From Pseudomonadota bacterium (lineage in GTDB: Bacteria > Pseudomonadota > Alphaproteobacteria > Rhizobiales > Xanthobacteraceae), in contig JAEXYA010000052.1 of assembly GCA_023451825.1 (NCBI GenBank), positions 40,978 through 104,977 of the forward strand: a stretch of 64,000 nt of DNA, read 5' to 3'. Below the pieces are notes generated by a model. The model had not been told where the DNA came from. It saw only the letters and a program-made list of their open reading frames with translations, and did no database searches. Both the position numbers and the translations under genes were made by a program. Position 1 is the stretch's first letter, and every line of letters starts with the position of its first letter. Shown here piece by piece: positions 41,501 through 51,451 of the stretch.

Positions 41501-44500
41501 ATCCGCGGTTATGGCGTTGCCGGCGGCGGCAAACTCGACATCGAAACTGGTGGCAAGATCGTGATCGGTGCGATGGCCGAGGCGGGCGCGCTGCGGCTCG
41601 ATCCGTCGCTGTTTCAGACCGGCTTTGCGAACTACAACATCAACGGCCATCGCGGCCTGACCGTGACTGCGGGCACACAACTCGATGTGACCATGCCGGT
41701 CTATATGCTCGGCGCGGACGCGATGTCGGTGCCGACAGGTGCGGCACCAGATGCGGCACTCACGCTGTGGACGCCGCCGCTTTATCTCGAAAACGCGATG
41801 AAGGGCACGCTGACCCAGCGCAAGGGCGCAAGCCTCGCGCTGCGGGCCAGCCCGGGGCAAATTCTTGCCGGGGATCTCGGCGCGCAGATCGTTGTCGAAC
41901 GCGGCGCCACCATCACCGTCGATCCCGGCCAGAAGATCGCCATCGCTGCGCCCGGCCAGATCACTGTCGATGGTCGTTTGAATGCCTGGAGCGGCGAGAT
42001 CGCCATCGATCATCTGCTGTTCGAAACTTATGACAAGTCGGTGCATAGCCGCTCGATCTGGATCGGTGACAATGCCGTGCTCGATGTCGCGGCACGTGCG
42101 GTGACGGCGATCGATGCGCAGGGGCGCGCCTATGGAATCGTCGGCAATGGCGGCACCATCGCGATCGGCGGCAGCGCGGATTTCGAGAACACCACGCCGA
42201 CCACAATGCCGGACTCCTTCGTCGTCATCCGTGCCGGTGCGCTGCTGGATGCGTCGGGCGCGCAGGCGGTCATCGATATTCCTGGCGGCGGCTTGAACAA
42301 GGCATCGTCGCAACTGAACGTCGCCAGCAATGGTGGCACCATCAGTCTGCAATCCGCCAATGGCTTGGTGCTCGACGGCACCATGCGCGCAGCGGCCGGC
42401 GGGGAAGGTGCTGCGGGCGGCACGCTGAAACTCGGGCTTAACGGCGCCAAGTACAATAACGCACCGATGCCCGATGCAGCGGTTTTGACGCCCCGTGAAA
42501 TTGCCGTCGTGATGACGCAAGGCGGCCACACGATCTCCGACAACATGCGCCCCGGAGACGCCGGATTGGCGTATGGACAGGCCCGTTTGGGCGTCGATCG
42601 GATCGCATCCGGCGGTTTTGGAAATCTCGTCCTGCTGTCGAACGGCGTCATTACCTTCGAAGACGGCCTTCGCCTGAACCTCGCCCAGAGCCTGCGCATC
42701 TATGGTGAAATCGGTCTCGCCGCAGATGCATCGAGCAATGCGCGCGTTACGCTCGCGGCGGCTCATGTCATGCTTGGGCAAGCGCCGCTGTCGGCAGGGC
42801 CGAGCGAAAACGCGGTCTTGCCGGGGCTCGTGCCCTCGACGACAAGTGATACCGCAACGCAGCCCTCGCGCGCTTATGACGGCGCCTATCTCGGTATCAC
42901 CGCCGATCTGATCGATGTGCGTTTCGGCAGCTTCGCCGGCCTTCAGGGCATATTGCAGACGAGCCGCCAAGCCTTTGGTCGCGGAGGTTTTCGCGAGGTG
43001 GCACTGACCAGCCGCGGCGACATCCGCATGCTCGAAGAACCCAGGCTGAGCGGCACCAGCCTCCGCTCGCGCCTGTCCGCGCCAGGCGACTTGACCGTCA
43101 TCGCGGCCCAGATCTATCCGGCCACCGGCGTCCCCGCGCGCATCGAAGCGGCGGGCACGCTTAACATCGCGCGCACGCCCGGCACCGATCCGGCGGTGCC
43201 TTTCTCGGTCTTCGGTTCGCTGGAATTGCAGGGCAGCGTCGTCAATCAGGGCGGCGTGGTGCGCGCGCCGCTTGGCCTGATCAAGGTCGGCCTCGATGCC
43301 GTATCCGGCGGCACATTCAAGGGCTCGCAGACCAACCTTCTTGCCGGCAGCATCACGTCGGTGAGCGCCGCGGGTCTTGTGCTGCCCTATGGTGGCACCA
43401 TCGATGGCCTGACCTACAAGTTCAACGGGACCGATATCACACCAGTTGATCCGTTCGGGACCGACTATCGCGGCGCCGCCATTCGTGGCGTGTCGCTGCG
43501 CGGTCTCGCCGTCGATGTCGATCAGGGCGCTGTTATCGATCTGTCCGGCGGCGGCAAGCTTGTCGGTGCCGGCTTCTTCAGCGGCCGCGGCGGCTCGGTG
43601 GATATCCTCACCACGCCGCTCGCCAATGCGAATCCGGCATTTAGCTTCAGCAACGCCGGCAATGCTGTCTATGCCATCGTTCCGGGCTTCACCGGCACCG
43701 CACCGGCCGCGGACAAGAGCGCGGCTGGCACGCCAGCGATCGGCCAGCAGGTGACCGTGCCTGCAGGTGTGCCGGGCCTGCCAGCCGGCACCTATACGCT
43801 CCTGCCGTCGAATTATGCCATGCTGCCCGGCGCCTTCCGTGTGGAGATCGGCGCAGGCGTCACCGCCGCACGCGCGCCGGTCAGCACCGAAATTGGCACA
43901 TATGTCGCCACCGGTCATCTCGGCATCGCCCATACCGACATCCGTGCATCGCTGCCGAACCATCTGCTGATCACGCCCGGCGACAAGGTGCGCACGCATT
44001 CCGCCTATAACGAGATGGACTACAATTCCTTCGTGATGGCCGATGCCGTCAGGCGCGGTTTTTCGCGCGGCATGATCACGTCCGATGCCAAGCTGCTTGA
44101 ACTCGCACTGTCGCCGGGGGCTGGGATGGCCGGCAAGCCGGCACTGGTGTTCGATGGCAACGCGTTATTCGCGGCAGAGGCTGACAGCCAGGGCTATGCC
44201 GGCACATTGTCGGTACGCCCGCAAGGTTCTGCGGACATCGAGATTCTGGCCGCAGGACAATCGCCGGTGAAGGGGGCGACGGGCGTCGCTCTCTATGCCG
44301 ATCAGCTCAATGCCTTTGGTGCTGCACGCATGACCATCGGCGGCGGGGCGGTGAGCGCCGAGGGCTATGGCAAGAGTATCGTGTCGTTTGGCCTCGACAA
44401 CGCCAGAAGCGTCACGGTCCGGTCGGGCGCTGTCCTGTCTGCAGCTGAAATCTTCCTTGTCGCGAGCCAAAATGCGGGACAGCAGGATGGCAGCATAACT

Positions 44501-47500
44501 ATCGAGCAAGGGGCGACCATGACGACGCTGGGTCGCGGCGCGGTGCCGTTCGATTCCAGCAATGGGTTTGTCTACATCCCGAATGGTCAATCGGTTTTCG
44601 CGGTGTCGAACGGATGGGTCAATCTGCTGGCGCCAGGTGTGAGTGACGGGACTTCCCCGGTGGCCATCGATGTTGGCGGCTGTGTTGCCGGCGCGATCTG
44701 CGGCGGCCAGACGGCGATCTATTCGGAAGGCACCATCGGTGCTGCCACCGATGCCGCCTTCACACTGCGCGACAATCTGCTCTACGGCACGCGCAATCTC
44801 GTCTTCGGCATTTCCGCGGTCAATCTCGGCAGCGCCGAGGCACTCGCTGCGGCCGGTGCGGCAGGTCAATTGCCTCCGGGCATGGCGCTGAATCAGACGG
44901 TGCTCGCCAATCTGCTGCGCGGCAATACCAGCGTCGGCGCCCCGGTGCTGGAGACTCTGGTCCTGAACGCCCGCGAGTCCGTGAACATCTACGGCTCGGT
45001 CGATCTCAACACGCTCAATCCCGAAACCGGCAGGTCGTCGCTGGCTCGTCTCGTTATCGGCGCGCCGGCGATCTACGGCTACGGTGCGGCAAGCGATAGA
45101 GCGAGCATCACCACTGGCGAATTTATCTGGTCCGGCGCCGTTGCTCCGTCCAACACTGGCGGCTCCGGCTTTGTGCCTGGTAATCCTGTCGCGTATCTGC
45201 CGGGTGCGCCGATATTGAGCCGGCTCGGCGACGGCACTCTCGACATCGTCGCCGATCGCATCCTGCTCGGTTATGCTCCGAACACGCGACCGAATCCGCT
45301 GGTCTCGGCCGATCGCCTTGCGCTCGGCTTCAGCAGTGTTAACTTCACCGCTTCCGAGCGGGTGTCTTCCAGCGGCAAGGGCTCGCTGAGCGTCTATCAC
45401 ACTCAGGGCAGCTATCAAGCCGAGACCGGTTTTGCTTTCAGCGGCGGAAATCTCACCATCCGCACCGCCATGATGACCGGCGAGGCGGGATCTACCAACA
45501 CGATTACGGCAGGCGGCATGATGCTGATCGCCGGCAATGGCGGGAGTGCCAAGGCCACCAGCGACGCGCTCGGCGCCGAACTGAAGATTTCCGGACAGCG
45601 CATCACCGTCGATACAGCCATGGTGCTGCCGTCGGGGCGTCTCACGCTCGATGCGGTCAACGACCTTGTGCTAACGGACGGCGCGCGCATCGATATGGCG
45701 GGCCGTGAGATCGCGCTCTTCGACGTCAAGAAATATAGCTGGGGCGGTGATCTCGTCCTCACCAGCAGCAGCGGCAACATCACCATGGGCGCTGGCGCCA
45801 GCATCGATCTGTCGGCGCGCTACAACCGCGCCGGCACGCTGCAGGTGACAGCGCTCGATGCGGCAGCAGGTTATGTGAATCTCGCTGGCAACATCCGCGG
45901 CGGCACCACAGGCGTCCATGACGCCGGCGGCACTTATGTGCCTTATGAAGCCGCAGACATTTCGGTGCGCGCGCAGACATTGGCGGATTTCGCCGGACTC
46001 AATATGCGCCTCAACGTCGGTGAGGCGTTCGGCGCCCGCCGCTTCCAGATCAAGCAGGGCAGCCTCACCATCGGTGACGAGGTAAAGGCGCGCCAGGTCG
46101 AGATCGCTGTCGATGGCGGTAGCCTCACGGTCAATGGCCGCATCGATGCGTCCGGCTTCTCGGTCGGCAGCATCCGCCTCGCGGCGATGAATGATTTGAT
46201 CATCAACGGTACGCTCGATGCCCACGGCACCGGCCTGCGCGTCGATGGCTATGGCAAGATCATCGACAGCCCGAACCGCGCGATCATCGATATCACCTCG
46301 CGCACAGGCAATCTGACCATTGGTGGCAATGCGGCCTTCGACCTGCGATCCGGCACCGATGTCGCTGTCGGCAGCGGCGCCGGCCAGAATGACGGCGTCG
46401 CGCGCGGCACGCTCACGCTCAATGCACGCCGTCTCGGTGGCACCGGCGGGCAGGGCGGCGTGGATAGCGCCGGCAATGGCGCCAATGATGTCGCGGTCTA
46501 TCTGAATGGCGCGCCTGCTATCAGCGGCGCCAGGACCATCGCCGTCAATGCATTCCGCATCTATGATGACGCACCGCTCGCGAACAATCCCGATGTCAGC
46601 GGACACAAACCGCAAGAGATATCGCAGGCCTATCTGGACGGGATCACATTGCCCGATGGAACGGTGATCGGCGGCATCGATCCGCACAACCAGGCCTTCA
46701 TCAATGCGGCGCTCGCAAATGGCGCGCTCAGCTCACGTCTCGCCGGTCTCGGCAATTACACGCTGCGTCCCGGCGTCGAAATCGTCAGCAATGCGATCAC
46801 CAATCCCAATGGTGATCTCACCGTGGTCGGCGACATCGATCTGTCCGGCTATCGCTACGGCCCGGACGCCAATCGCATCGATGCCAATCTGCGCGGCTTC
46901 GGCATATCCGGTGCGCTGGTGTTCCGTGCCGCCGGCAATCTCAACATCCATGGCAGCATCAATGATGGCTTTGCGCCGCCTCCGGTGTCGCCAGACGATG
47001 CCAAGGGATGGCAGCTGATCGAAGGGCGCAACACGCTCGGCAACGGCATGACGCCGTTTGGCGGCGATATCGTGGTGCCAATCGGCAACGTCAAGCTGGA
47101 AGCCGGCACCACATTCCCCGCCGGCGCGACGCTGAACTATGACATCCCGGTCAGCGCCGTGACGCTGCCGGCCGGCACCACGCTGCCGGCGCAAGTGACG
47201 CTGACTGGCTCACTCACGCTGACTGCCGGCACGGTGCTAGGAGCCGAGGTGATCGACGCCTCTGGCAATGTCTATGCTGCCGGCACGGTACTGTCTTCCG
47301 GCTTGAACCTGACCGCTGGCAGCAAGCTCGGCGCCGGTTTCGCGCTGCGCAGCGCCGTAGGTGTGCAGGGCTTCGACTGGCCAAAGGGCGTGAAGATTCC
47401 CGTGGCTTTGGTCACCAGGGCGCAGATCACGCTGGCGCAGGGATCGCTGATTCCCTCCATGACCAAGGTCGTGTTGCTCGGCGGCCAGCCGGTCGATCTG

Positions 47501-50500
47501 CGGCCGAATGGTTCTGGCCGAAACTGGGCACTGGCGCCGATGCTGGGCGAAGGCTCCACATCATGGGATCTGGCGCTCACGGCAGGTGCCGATCTCGGCT
47601 CGGCCGATATCCGCGCGCGCAATGTGAAAGGCAAGGGCGACGTGGTTCTGGCGGACACGCATCACGGCGTGAACAGCACGTCGAAAACAACGACGACCAC
47701 CGTGTTCATCGGCGAACGGGTGCTCAGCCTGGCTGCGGCGAACGACCTGTTCCAGGATCCCTCGATGGCGGGAAAACCCGCCGCGGAAATCGCGGCGATG
47801 TTCTTCATGACGGAAGATGAGTTCTGTGCGGCGGCCCCTGGCGCTTGTGTTAACGCGCCGCGGACCATCTCTCTTGCGGGAGCAACAGAGCTGCAAATGC
47901 CGTCTTGGTTCGGCAAGCCAGCTGCGGAAATCGCTGCCATGTTCTTCGTAACAGAAGCGGAGTTCTGCTCATGGGGTGCATATTGCGAAGGTGGCGGCCG
48001 CGAGGAAACCACCACGACCACCACTTACGACTACAGGTTCGGCACGCCCGGTTACAGCGTGATCCGCACCGGCACCGGCGATCTTACCGTCGTGGCAGGC
48101 CGCGACGTTCGTATGATGTCGATGTTCGGCGTCTACACCGCCGGCACGAACAGCTCGCTGGCGGGCGGCGCGGCTGCCAATGCGCCCTATAATCTGGCGC
48201 GCGGGAAAACCGGCGACTATGTGCTCGGTCAAGTGCAGGCTGATGGCAAATATGATGCGGCGCTCGCTGCCTATCGCGCCTGGTATCCCGACCACGGCGG
48301 CAATGTCCTGATCGATGCCGGCCGCGATGTCATCGGCGATACCTGGGGCGCCGATGCCTGGAGCGGTACGCCATCTCTCAATGACCCAGCGACGCAGCCG
48401 GCCGCCGGGACCAGCAGTTCTGCAGTGAACAATTGGCTGTGGCGGCAAGGCAGCGGCGGCACCGCAGGTGTCGGCGATATCGCCACCAGCTGGTGGATCA
48501 ATTTCGGCACCTACTACACGGACATGGATACGTTGGCCAAAAGCCCGCGGCTGGTCGGTTTCACCGGTATCGGCGCGCTCGGCGGCGGCGATGTCACGGT
48601 GCGCGCCGGTCGCGATGCCGGTGTGATCGATGCCCGCGGCGACACCGTGTCCCAAACCGTTGGCTATCATGCCTCGCGCAGCCAAGGCCTCAATCTCGCC
48701 ATCGGCTCCACCGGCCGTGTGGTGAATGGCGACCTCGTGCTCACCGGCGGCGGCGATCTGACGCTGCGCACCGGCGGCATGCTCAATCCGAACCTTAAGG
48801 CAACCATGGCGGTGCCTGGCGAACGCGCGGATGCCGGAGATCAGATGCTCGATCTCAACGGCACGATCACCAATCTGCGTGGTGCGTTGAATGTCAGCAC
48901 GTCGCGGATCGGCGGTATCGATCTGGCTGTCGTGACCAGCTATGGCCGGAGCCAGAGCACCGGTGGAATTCTGCCGGTCGATCCCTTCCTCGCCACCGGC
49001 GGCAATGTGATGGGCGGCATGGTGCTGATGCTGGGTGACAGCGTGGCCAATATCGACACCCGCGGCAATCTCATTCTTGGCGGCGTCGGCGACCCTGGCC
49101 GCGTTGATCTGCTCAACAGGAGCGCTTTCAGTCACAACGGGACAAACTATAGCGGCGGCGGCTTCAGCTGGTTCTCGCTCTGGACCGACCACACGGCCGT
49201 CAACCTGTTCTCGGCCGGCGGCGATCTGGTGCCGACCCTGATCCCCAACCAAGCCCCGCGCAAGCCCAGTGCCAATGTCGGCGCGGAATCGGCCGAGGGC
49301 GATGCCTATCTGGTCATGCCGTCGATCCTTCGCGCCACTGCGGCCAATGGCAATATCAATTTCGTCAACGGTCTGGTCTCTTCCAACGTGTTGATGCTGG
49401 CGCCATCGCGCAACGGCCAGCTCGAAATGCTGGCCGGCAAGAGCATCTTTGCCGGTGGCTATAAGCTCGCGATGTCCGGCGCGGATACCGAACTGCCGAA
49501 CCCGTTCCATGCCGCTTTCCGCGGCACGAGCGGCAGCGTGCAGGTCAATAATATGTCCAGCGATGGCACGTTTTTCGGCATTACCGATGGCAGGAAGCCA
49601 TCACTCTTTGCTTTTGGGCCAAACACGCCGCTGGCTGGTGGATTGCATACGGGCAGCGGCGAGCCGGCACGCGTCTATGCGGGCGACGATATCGTCAGTC
49701 TGACTTTCGGCAGCACACGCAAGATGATCACGCTGATCAATGGCCGCCCTCGCACCGTCGATACCTGGTACGAGGCGGCGACGCCGGTGTGGATGCGCGC
49801 CGGCCGGGACATCCTGGCGCCGAATGTCCTCGCCATGCATAACAACGTCACCGATTTCTCGCTGATCGAGGCGGGTCATGACGTGATCTATGCCAATGCG
49901 CAGGTGGCGGGGCCGGGCACGCTGATGATCTCGGCCGGGCGAAATATCCGCCAGGACGATAAGGGATCGGTGATCAGCCTCGGCAACAAGGTGGCGAATT
50001 CAGCCGACAAGATTCCCGGCGCCAGCATTTTCATGCAGGCGGGGATCGCCGATGTCGCACCCGACTATGCAAAGCTCGCGTCGCTCTATCTCGATCCGGC
50101 CAATCTCGCCATGAGCGGCACGCCGCTGGCGGATCAGCCGGGCAAGGTCGCCAAGACCTATGAAGACGAACTCGCGGCCTGGCTGAAGGAGCGCTACGGC
50201 TTTGATGGCAATGATGTCGAGCGTCGCGCCTATTTCGCATCGCTGGCACAGGAGCAGCAGGCGATCTTCCTGCGGCAGGTGTATTTCGCCGAGCTGAAGG
50301 AAGCGGGCCGGGAATACAACAATGCTGATAGCCCGCGCCACAAATCCTATCTGCGCGGCAACAACGTGATCGCGGCATTCCTGTCCGAGCATGATGCGGG
50401 CGACGCTGCAACCAAGCACGGCGGCGACATCGTGATGTTCGGCGGCTCCGGCGTGCGCGCGGAATCCGGCGGCGATGTCGAACTGCTGACGCCGGCGGGC

Positions 50501-51298
50501 CAAACGATCATCGGCGTCGAAGGCCAGCTCGTGCCGGGCAGCGCCGGTGTCGTCACCAAGGGGCTGACGGGCGGGCAGGGCAATATCAATATCTATGCCA
50601 AGGGCAATATCCCGCTCGGCCTGTCGCGCGTGATGACGACCTTCGGCGGCGATATTTTCGCCTGGACCGCTACCGGCGACATCAATGCCGGCCGTGGTTC
50701 CAAGACCACGGTGCTGTATACTCCCCCGAAGCGCACGACCAATGCCTATGGTGTCGTCACGCTGGAGCCGCAGGTGCCGGCATCAGGCGCCGGCATCGCC
50801 ACGCTCAAGCCGATCCCGGAAGTCGAGGCCGGCGACGTCGACCTGATCGCGCCGCTCGGGGTGATCGATGCAGGCGAAGCGGGCATCCGCGTCTCCGGCA
50901 ATGTCAATCTGGCCGCGCTGCAGGTGTTGAACGCGGCGAATATCCAGGTGCAGGGCACTGCGACGGGCATTCCGACCGTGCAGGCGCCGAGCATCAGCTC
51001 CGCATTGTCGACATCGAATGCTGCGGCGGCGAACCAGCAGACCGCGGCGCCGACACAGGCGGCGAATGCGCAGCCGTCGGTGATCATCGTCGAAGTGCTG
51101 GGTTACGGCGGCGGCGGTGGCGACAGCGAGGGCGACAAGAAGCGCGAGCGCGACGAGCGCCAGGGCGCTCTCGTGCCGCCGGTGCGCACCGCCTATAACG
51201 AGCGCAGCGCCGTGCAGATCGCCGGCTATGGCGTGCTGACCGAGGCCGAAGCGCGCATGCTGACGGAAGAGGAGCGGCAGGCGTTGCAAAGGCCGTGA
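38570..51298 (+). CDS. Giant filamentous haemagglutinin-family adhesin
   Basis: 4242 residues, 20% of the window. An unusually long basic leader (about 1-62, hydrophobic TGASTLALVITTPDMVYARA) is followed by an Ala/Gln-rich coiled stretch (about 80-125) and a TPS secretion domain at about 165-300. The TPS domain contains LNWQSFNVGARTTLTF and YVINQSGIIFGGNSQVNVGS. The rest is a predicted beta-helix rich in Gly, Asp, Ala and Thr. Cys pairs are found at about 2030-2045 and 3085-3140. The C-terminus is a Gly-rich, charged end (GGGGGDSEGDKKRERDE), with no beta-barrel. This is the TpsA class and needs a TpsB pore, which is not in the window. The sigma/FecR/STN genes upstream point to control by surface signalling. 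Confidence 0.93.
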   Translation: MTFEKAGFRSKKLRSNERRALSSGSVKSTLQLRGLLSRHWLMTGASTLALVITTPDMVYARALNGGSGGGAVSAPNIASDAAAQAARQAAAAAQQTQQSLARAARAVQDIQAVQSAARAAAAAAQVSATAPVAIPNGLGAGGLLPDMPAGWTGASGPTQSVDGNGQTQVNIRQQAQQAILNWQSFNVGARTTLTFDQGGNAGWVALNRVTNATAPSQILGNIKADGHVYVINQSGIIFGGNSQVNVGSLIASTAGITDAQFTTQGIYSAQSGASFVPSFTAAGGKVVVEAGAVINTRAPSSVTSGGGYVLMIGSAVENAGQIETPRGQTLLAAGDDFIIRRGLGTDANTSSTTRGHEISPVIAAGSANGLVRNSGLIFAQQGDITLAGRTLLQDGALIATTSVHTRGTIHLLNRASDTAGSIALGADSLTMILPEIGSTETALDSQRQALVDASVEANKVRALAITGAFDNLSGLADRQDQSRIELVTGGTITFKGGSVTTAQGGQIAASAGKQIIAEDGARLDVSGVRGVALAMESNNIKINLQGNELRDSPQNRDSDTLKNNDVWIDVRALTLLPTGTGGYDGDRYYTKGGLLEVGGYLANTAHTIGEWSALGGTITLHAPEVIAQRGAVFDISGGSLDYAAGWIRSTNLIGSDGRRYSIDDAPADLLYRSFAGGFVRSHNIQGQEDTRLVEIWTTIFDRGRTSLRWEDGYTVGRDAGRLILSAPTASFQASIVADTVTGERQTTKRSAATTDGYKLTQTTAAQNGTLALGRYDANGRLDLYNSDVRITDKADGGGVNTVWFDAKHLSEQKLGGLDLGTRGKITIDADVSFAAGADIRLIAPVIEIDARVTAQSGSVSTTNVFKGSFDGANEVFLVQGGRSEVKLSSGAVIDLRGAWVNQLLDKDAQGEAFINGGTVSLVSSGDVKVERDSLIDVSSGGALARTGKLTGGKGGNVALRADMNVTTRTGRILLDGEIRGYGVAGGGKLDIETGGKIVIGAMAEAGALRLDPSLFQTGFANYNINGHRGLTVTAGTQLDVTMPVYMLGADAMSVPTGAAPDAALTLWTPPLYLENAMKGTLTQRKGASLALRASPGQILAGDLGAQIVVERGATITVDPGQKIAIAAPGQITVDGRLNAWSGEIAIDHLLFETYDKSVHSRSIWIGDNAVLDVAARAVTAIDAQGRAYGIVGNGGTIAIGGSADFENTTPTTMPDSFVVIRAGALLDASGAQAVIDIPGGGLNKASSQLNVASNGGTISLQSANGLVLDGTMRAAAGGEGAAGGTLKLGLNGAKYNNAPMPDAAVLTPREIAVVMTQGGHTISDNMRPGDAGLAYGQARLGVDRIASGGFGNLVLLSNGVITFEDGLRLNLAQSLRIYGEIGLAADASSNARVTLAAAHVMLGQAPLSAGPSENAVLPGLVPSTTSDTATQPSRAYDGAYLGITADLIDVRFGSFAGLQGILQTSRQAFGRGGFREVALTSRGDIRMLEEPRLSGTSLRSRLSAPGDLTVIAAQIYPATGVPARIEAAGTLNIARTPGTDPAVPFSVFGSLELQGSVVNQGGVVRAPLGLIKVGLDAVSGGTFKGSQTNLLAGSITSVSAAGLVLPYGGTIDGLTYKFNGTDITPVDPFGTDYRGAAIRGVSLRGLAVDVDQGAVIDLSGGGKLVGAGFFSGRGGSVDILTTPLANANPAFSFSNAGNAVYAIVPGFTGTAPAADKSAAGTPAIGQQVTVPAGVPGLPAGTYTLLPSNYAMLPGAFRVEIGAGVTAARAPVSTEIGTYVATGHLGIAHTDIRASLPNHLLITPGDKVRTHSAYNEMDYNSFVMADAVRRGFSRGMITSDAKLLELALSPGAGMAGKPALVFDGNALFAAEADSQGYAGTLSVRPQGSADIEILAAGQSPVKGATGVALYADQLNAFGAARMTIGGGAVSAEGYGKSIVSFGLDNARSVTVRSGAVLSAAEIFLVASQNAGQQDGSITIEQGATMTTLGRGAVPFDSSNGFVYIPNGQSVFAVSNGWVNLLAPGVSDGTSPVAIDVGGCVAGAICGGQTAIYSEGTIGAATDAAFTLRDNLLYGTRNLVFGISAVNLGSAEALAAAGAAGQLPPGMALNQTVLANLLRGNTSVGAPVLETLVLNARESVNIYGSVDLNTLNPETGRSSLARLVIGAPAIYGYGAASDRASITTGEFIWSGAVAPSNTGGSGFVPGNPVAYLPGAPILSRLGDGTLDIVADRILLGYAPNTRPNPLVSADRLALGFSSVNFTASERVSSSGKGSLSVYHTQGSYQAETGFAFSGGNLTIRTAMMTGEAGSTNTITAGGMMLIAGNGGSAKATSDALGAELKISGQRITVDTAMVLPSGRLTLDAVNDLVLTDGARIDMAGREIALFDVKKYSWGGDLVLTSSSGNITMGAGASIDLSARYNRAGTLQVTALDAAAGYVNLAGNIRGGTTGVHDAGGTYVPYEAADISVRAQTLADFAGLNMRLNVGEAFGARRFQIKQGSLTIGDEVKARQVEIAVDGGSLTVNGRIDASGFSVGSIRLAAMNDLIINGTLDAHGTGLRVDGYGKIIDSPNRAIIDITSRTGNLTIGGNAAFDLRSGTDVAVGSGAGQNDGVARGTLTLNARRLGGTGGQGGVDSAGNGANDVAVYLNGAPAISGARTIAVNAFRIYDDAPLANNPDVSGHKPQEISQAYLDGITLPDGTVIGGIDPHNQAFINAALANGALSSRLAGLGNYTLRPGVEIVSNAITNPNGDLTVVGDIDLSGYRYGPDANRIDANLRGFGISGALVFRAAGNLNIHGSINDGFAPPPVSPDDAKGWQLIEGRNTLGNGMTPFGGDIVVPIGNVKLEAGTTFPAGATLNYDIPVSAVTLPAGTTLPAQVTLTGSLTLTAGTVLGAEVIDASGNVYAAGTVLSSGLNLTAGSKLGAGFALRSAVGVQGFDWPKGVKIPVALVTRAQITLAQGSLIPSMTKVVLLGGQPVDLRPNGSGRNWALAPMLGEGSTSWDLALTAGADLGSADIRARNVKGKGDVVLADTHHGVNSTSKTTTTTVFIGERVLSLAAANDLFQDPSMAGKPAAEIAAMFFMTEDEFCAAAPGACVNAPRTISLAGATELQMPSWFGKPAAEIAAMFFVTEAEFCSWGAYCEGGGREETTTTTTYDYRFGTPGYSVIRTGTGDLTVVAGRDVRMMSMFGVYTAGTNSSLAGGAAANAPYNLARGKTGDYVLGQVQADGKYDAALAAYRAWYPDHGGNVLIDAGRDVIGDTWGADAWSGTPSLNDPATQPAAGTSSSAVNNWLWRQGSGGTAGVGDIATSWWINFGTYYTDMDTLAKSPRLVGFTGIGALGGGDVTVRAGRDAGVIDARGDTVSQTVGYHASRSQGLNLAIGSTGRVVNGDLVLTGGGDLTLRTGGMLNPNLKATMAVPGERADAGDQMLDLNGTITNLRGALNVSTSRIGGIDLAVVTSYGRSQSTGGILPVDPFLATGGNVMGGMVLMLGDSVANIDTRGNLILGGVGDPGRVDLLNRSAFSHNGTNYSGGGFSWFSLWTDHTAVNLFSAGGDLVPTLIPNQAPRKPSANVGAESAEGDAYLVMPSILRATAANGNINFVNGLVSSNVLMLAPSRNGQLEMLAGKSIFAGGYKLAMSGADTELPNPFHAAFRGTSGSVQVNNMSSDGTFFGITDGRKPSLFAFGPNTPLAGGLHTGSGEPARVYAGDDIVSLTFGSTRKMITLINGRPRTVDTWYEAATPVWMRAGRDILAPNVLAMHNNVTDFSLIEAGHDVIYANAQVAGPGTLMISAGRNIRQDDKGSVISLGNKVANSADKIPGASIFMQAGIADVAPDYAKLASLYLDPANLAMSGTPLADQPGKVAKTYEDELAAWLKERYGFDGNDVERRAYFASLAQEQQAIFLRQVYFAELKEAGREYNNADSPRHKSYLRGNNVIAAFLSEHDAGDAATKHGGDIVMFGGSGVRAESGGDVELLTPAGQTIIGVEGQLVPGSAGVVTKGLTGGQGNINIYAKGNIPLGLSRVMTTFGGDIFAWTATGDINAGRGSKTTVLYTPPKRTTNAYGVVTLEPQVPASGAGIATLKPIPEVEAGDVDLIAPLGVIDAGEAGIRVSGNVNLAALQVLNAANIQVQGTATGIPTVQAPSISSALSTSNAAAANQQTAAPTQAANAQPSVIIVEVLGYGGGGGDSEGDKKRERDERQGALVPPVRTAYNERSAVQIAGYGVLTEAEARMLTEEERQALQRP

Positions 51299-51451
51299 TC
51301 TCAATGCCACGGACCACGACGGCCTATCCGCTTCCGGCGCGAAGCGGATATCGGCCTGTCAGCCTGCGCACATGCGTGACGCATATCTGTCACGTCACAA
51401 GTCTGGATGATCGGCCCTCCACGGCCGCGCGGGGTTGCAAGGCCCAGCTAG

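Noticed and set aside
41381..43999. 872-codon minus-strand ORF inside the adhesin gene
   Set aside because: Arg/His/Gly-rich shadow of the repetitive GC-rich coding strand.
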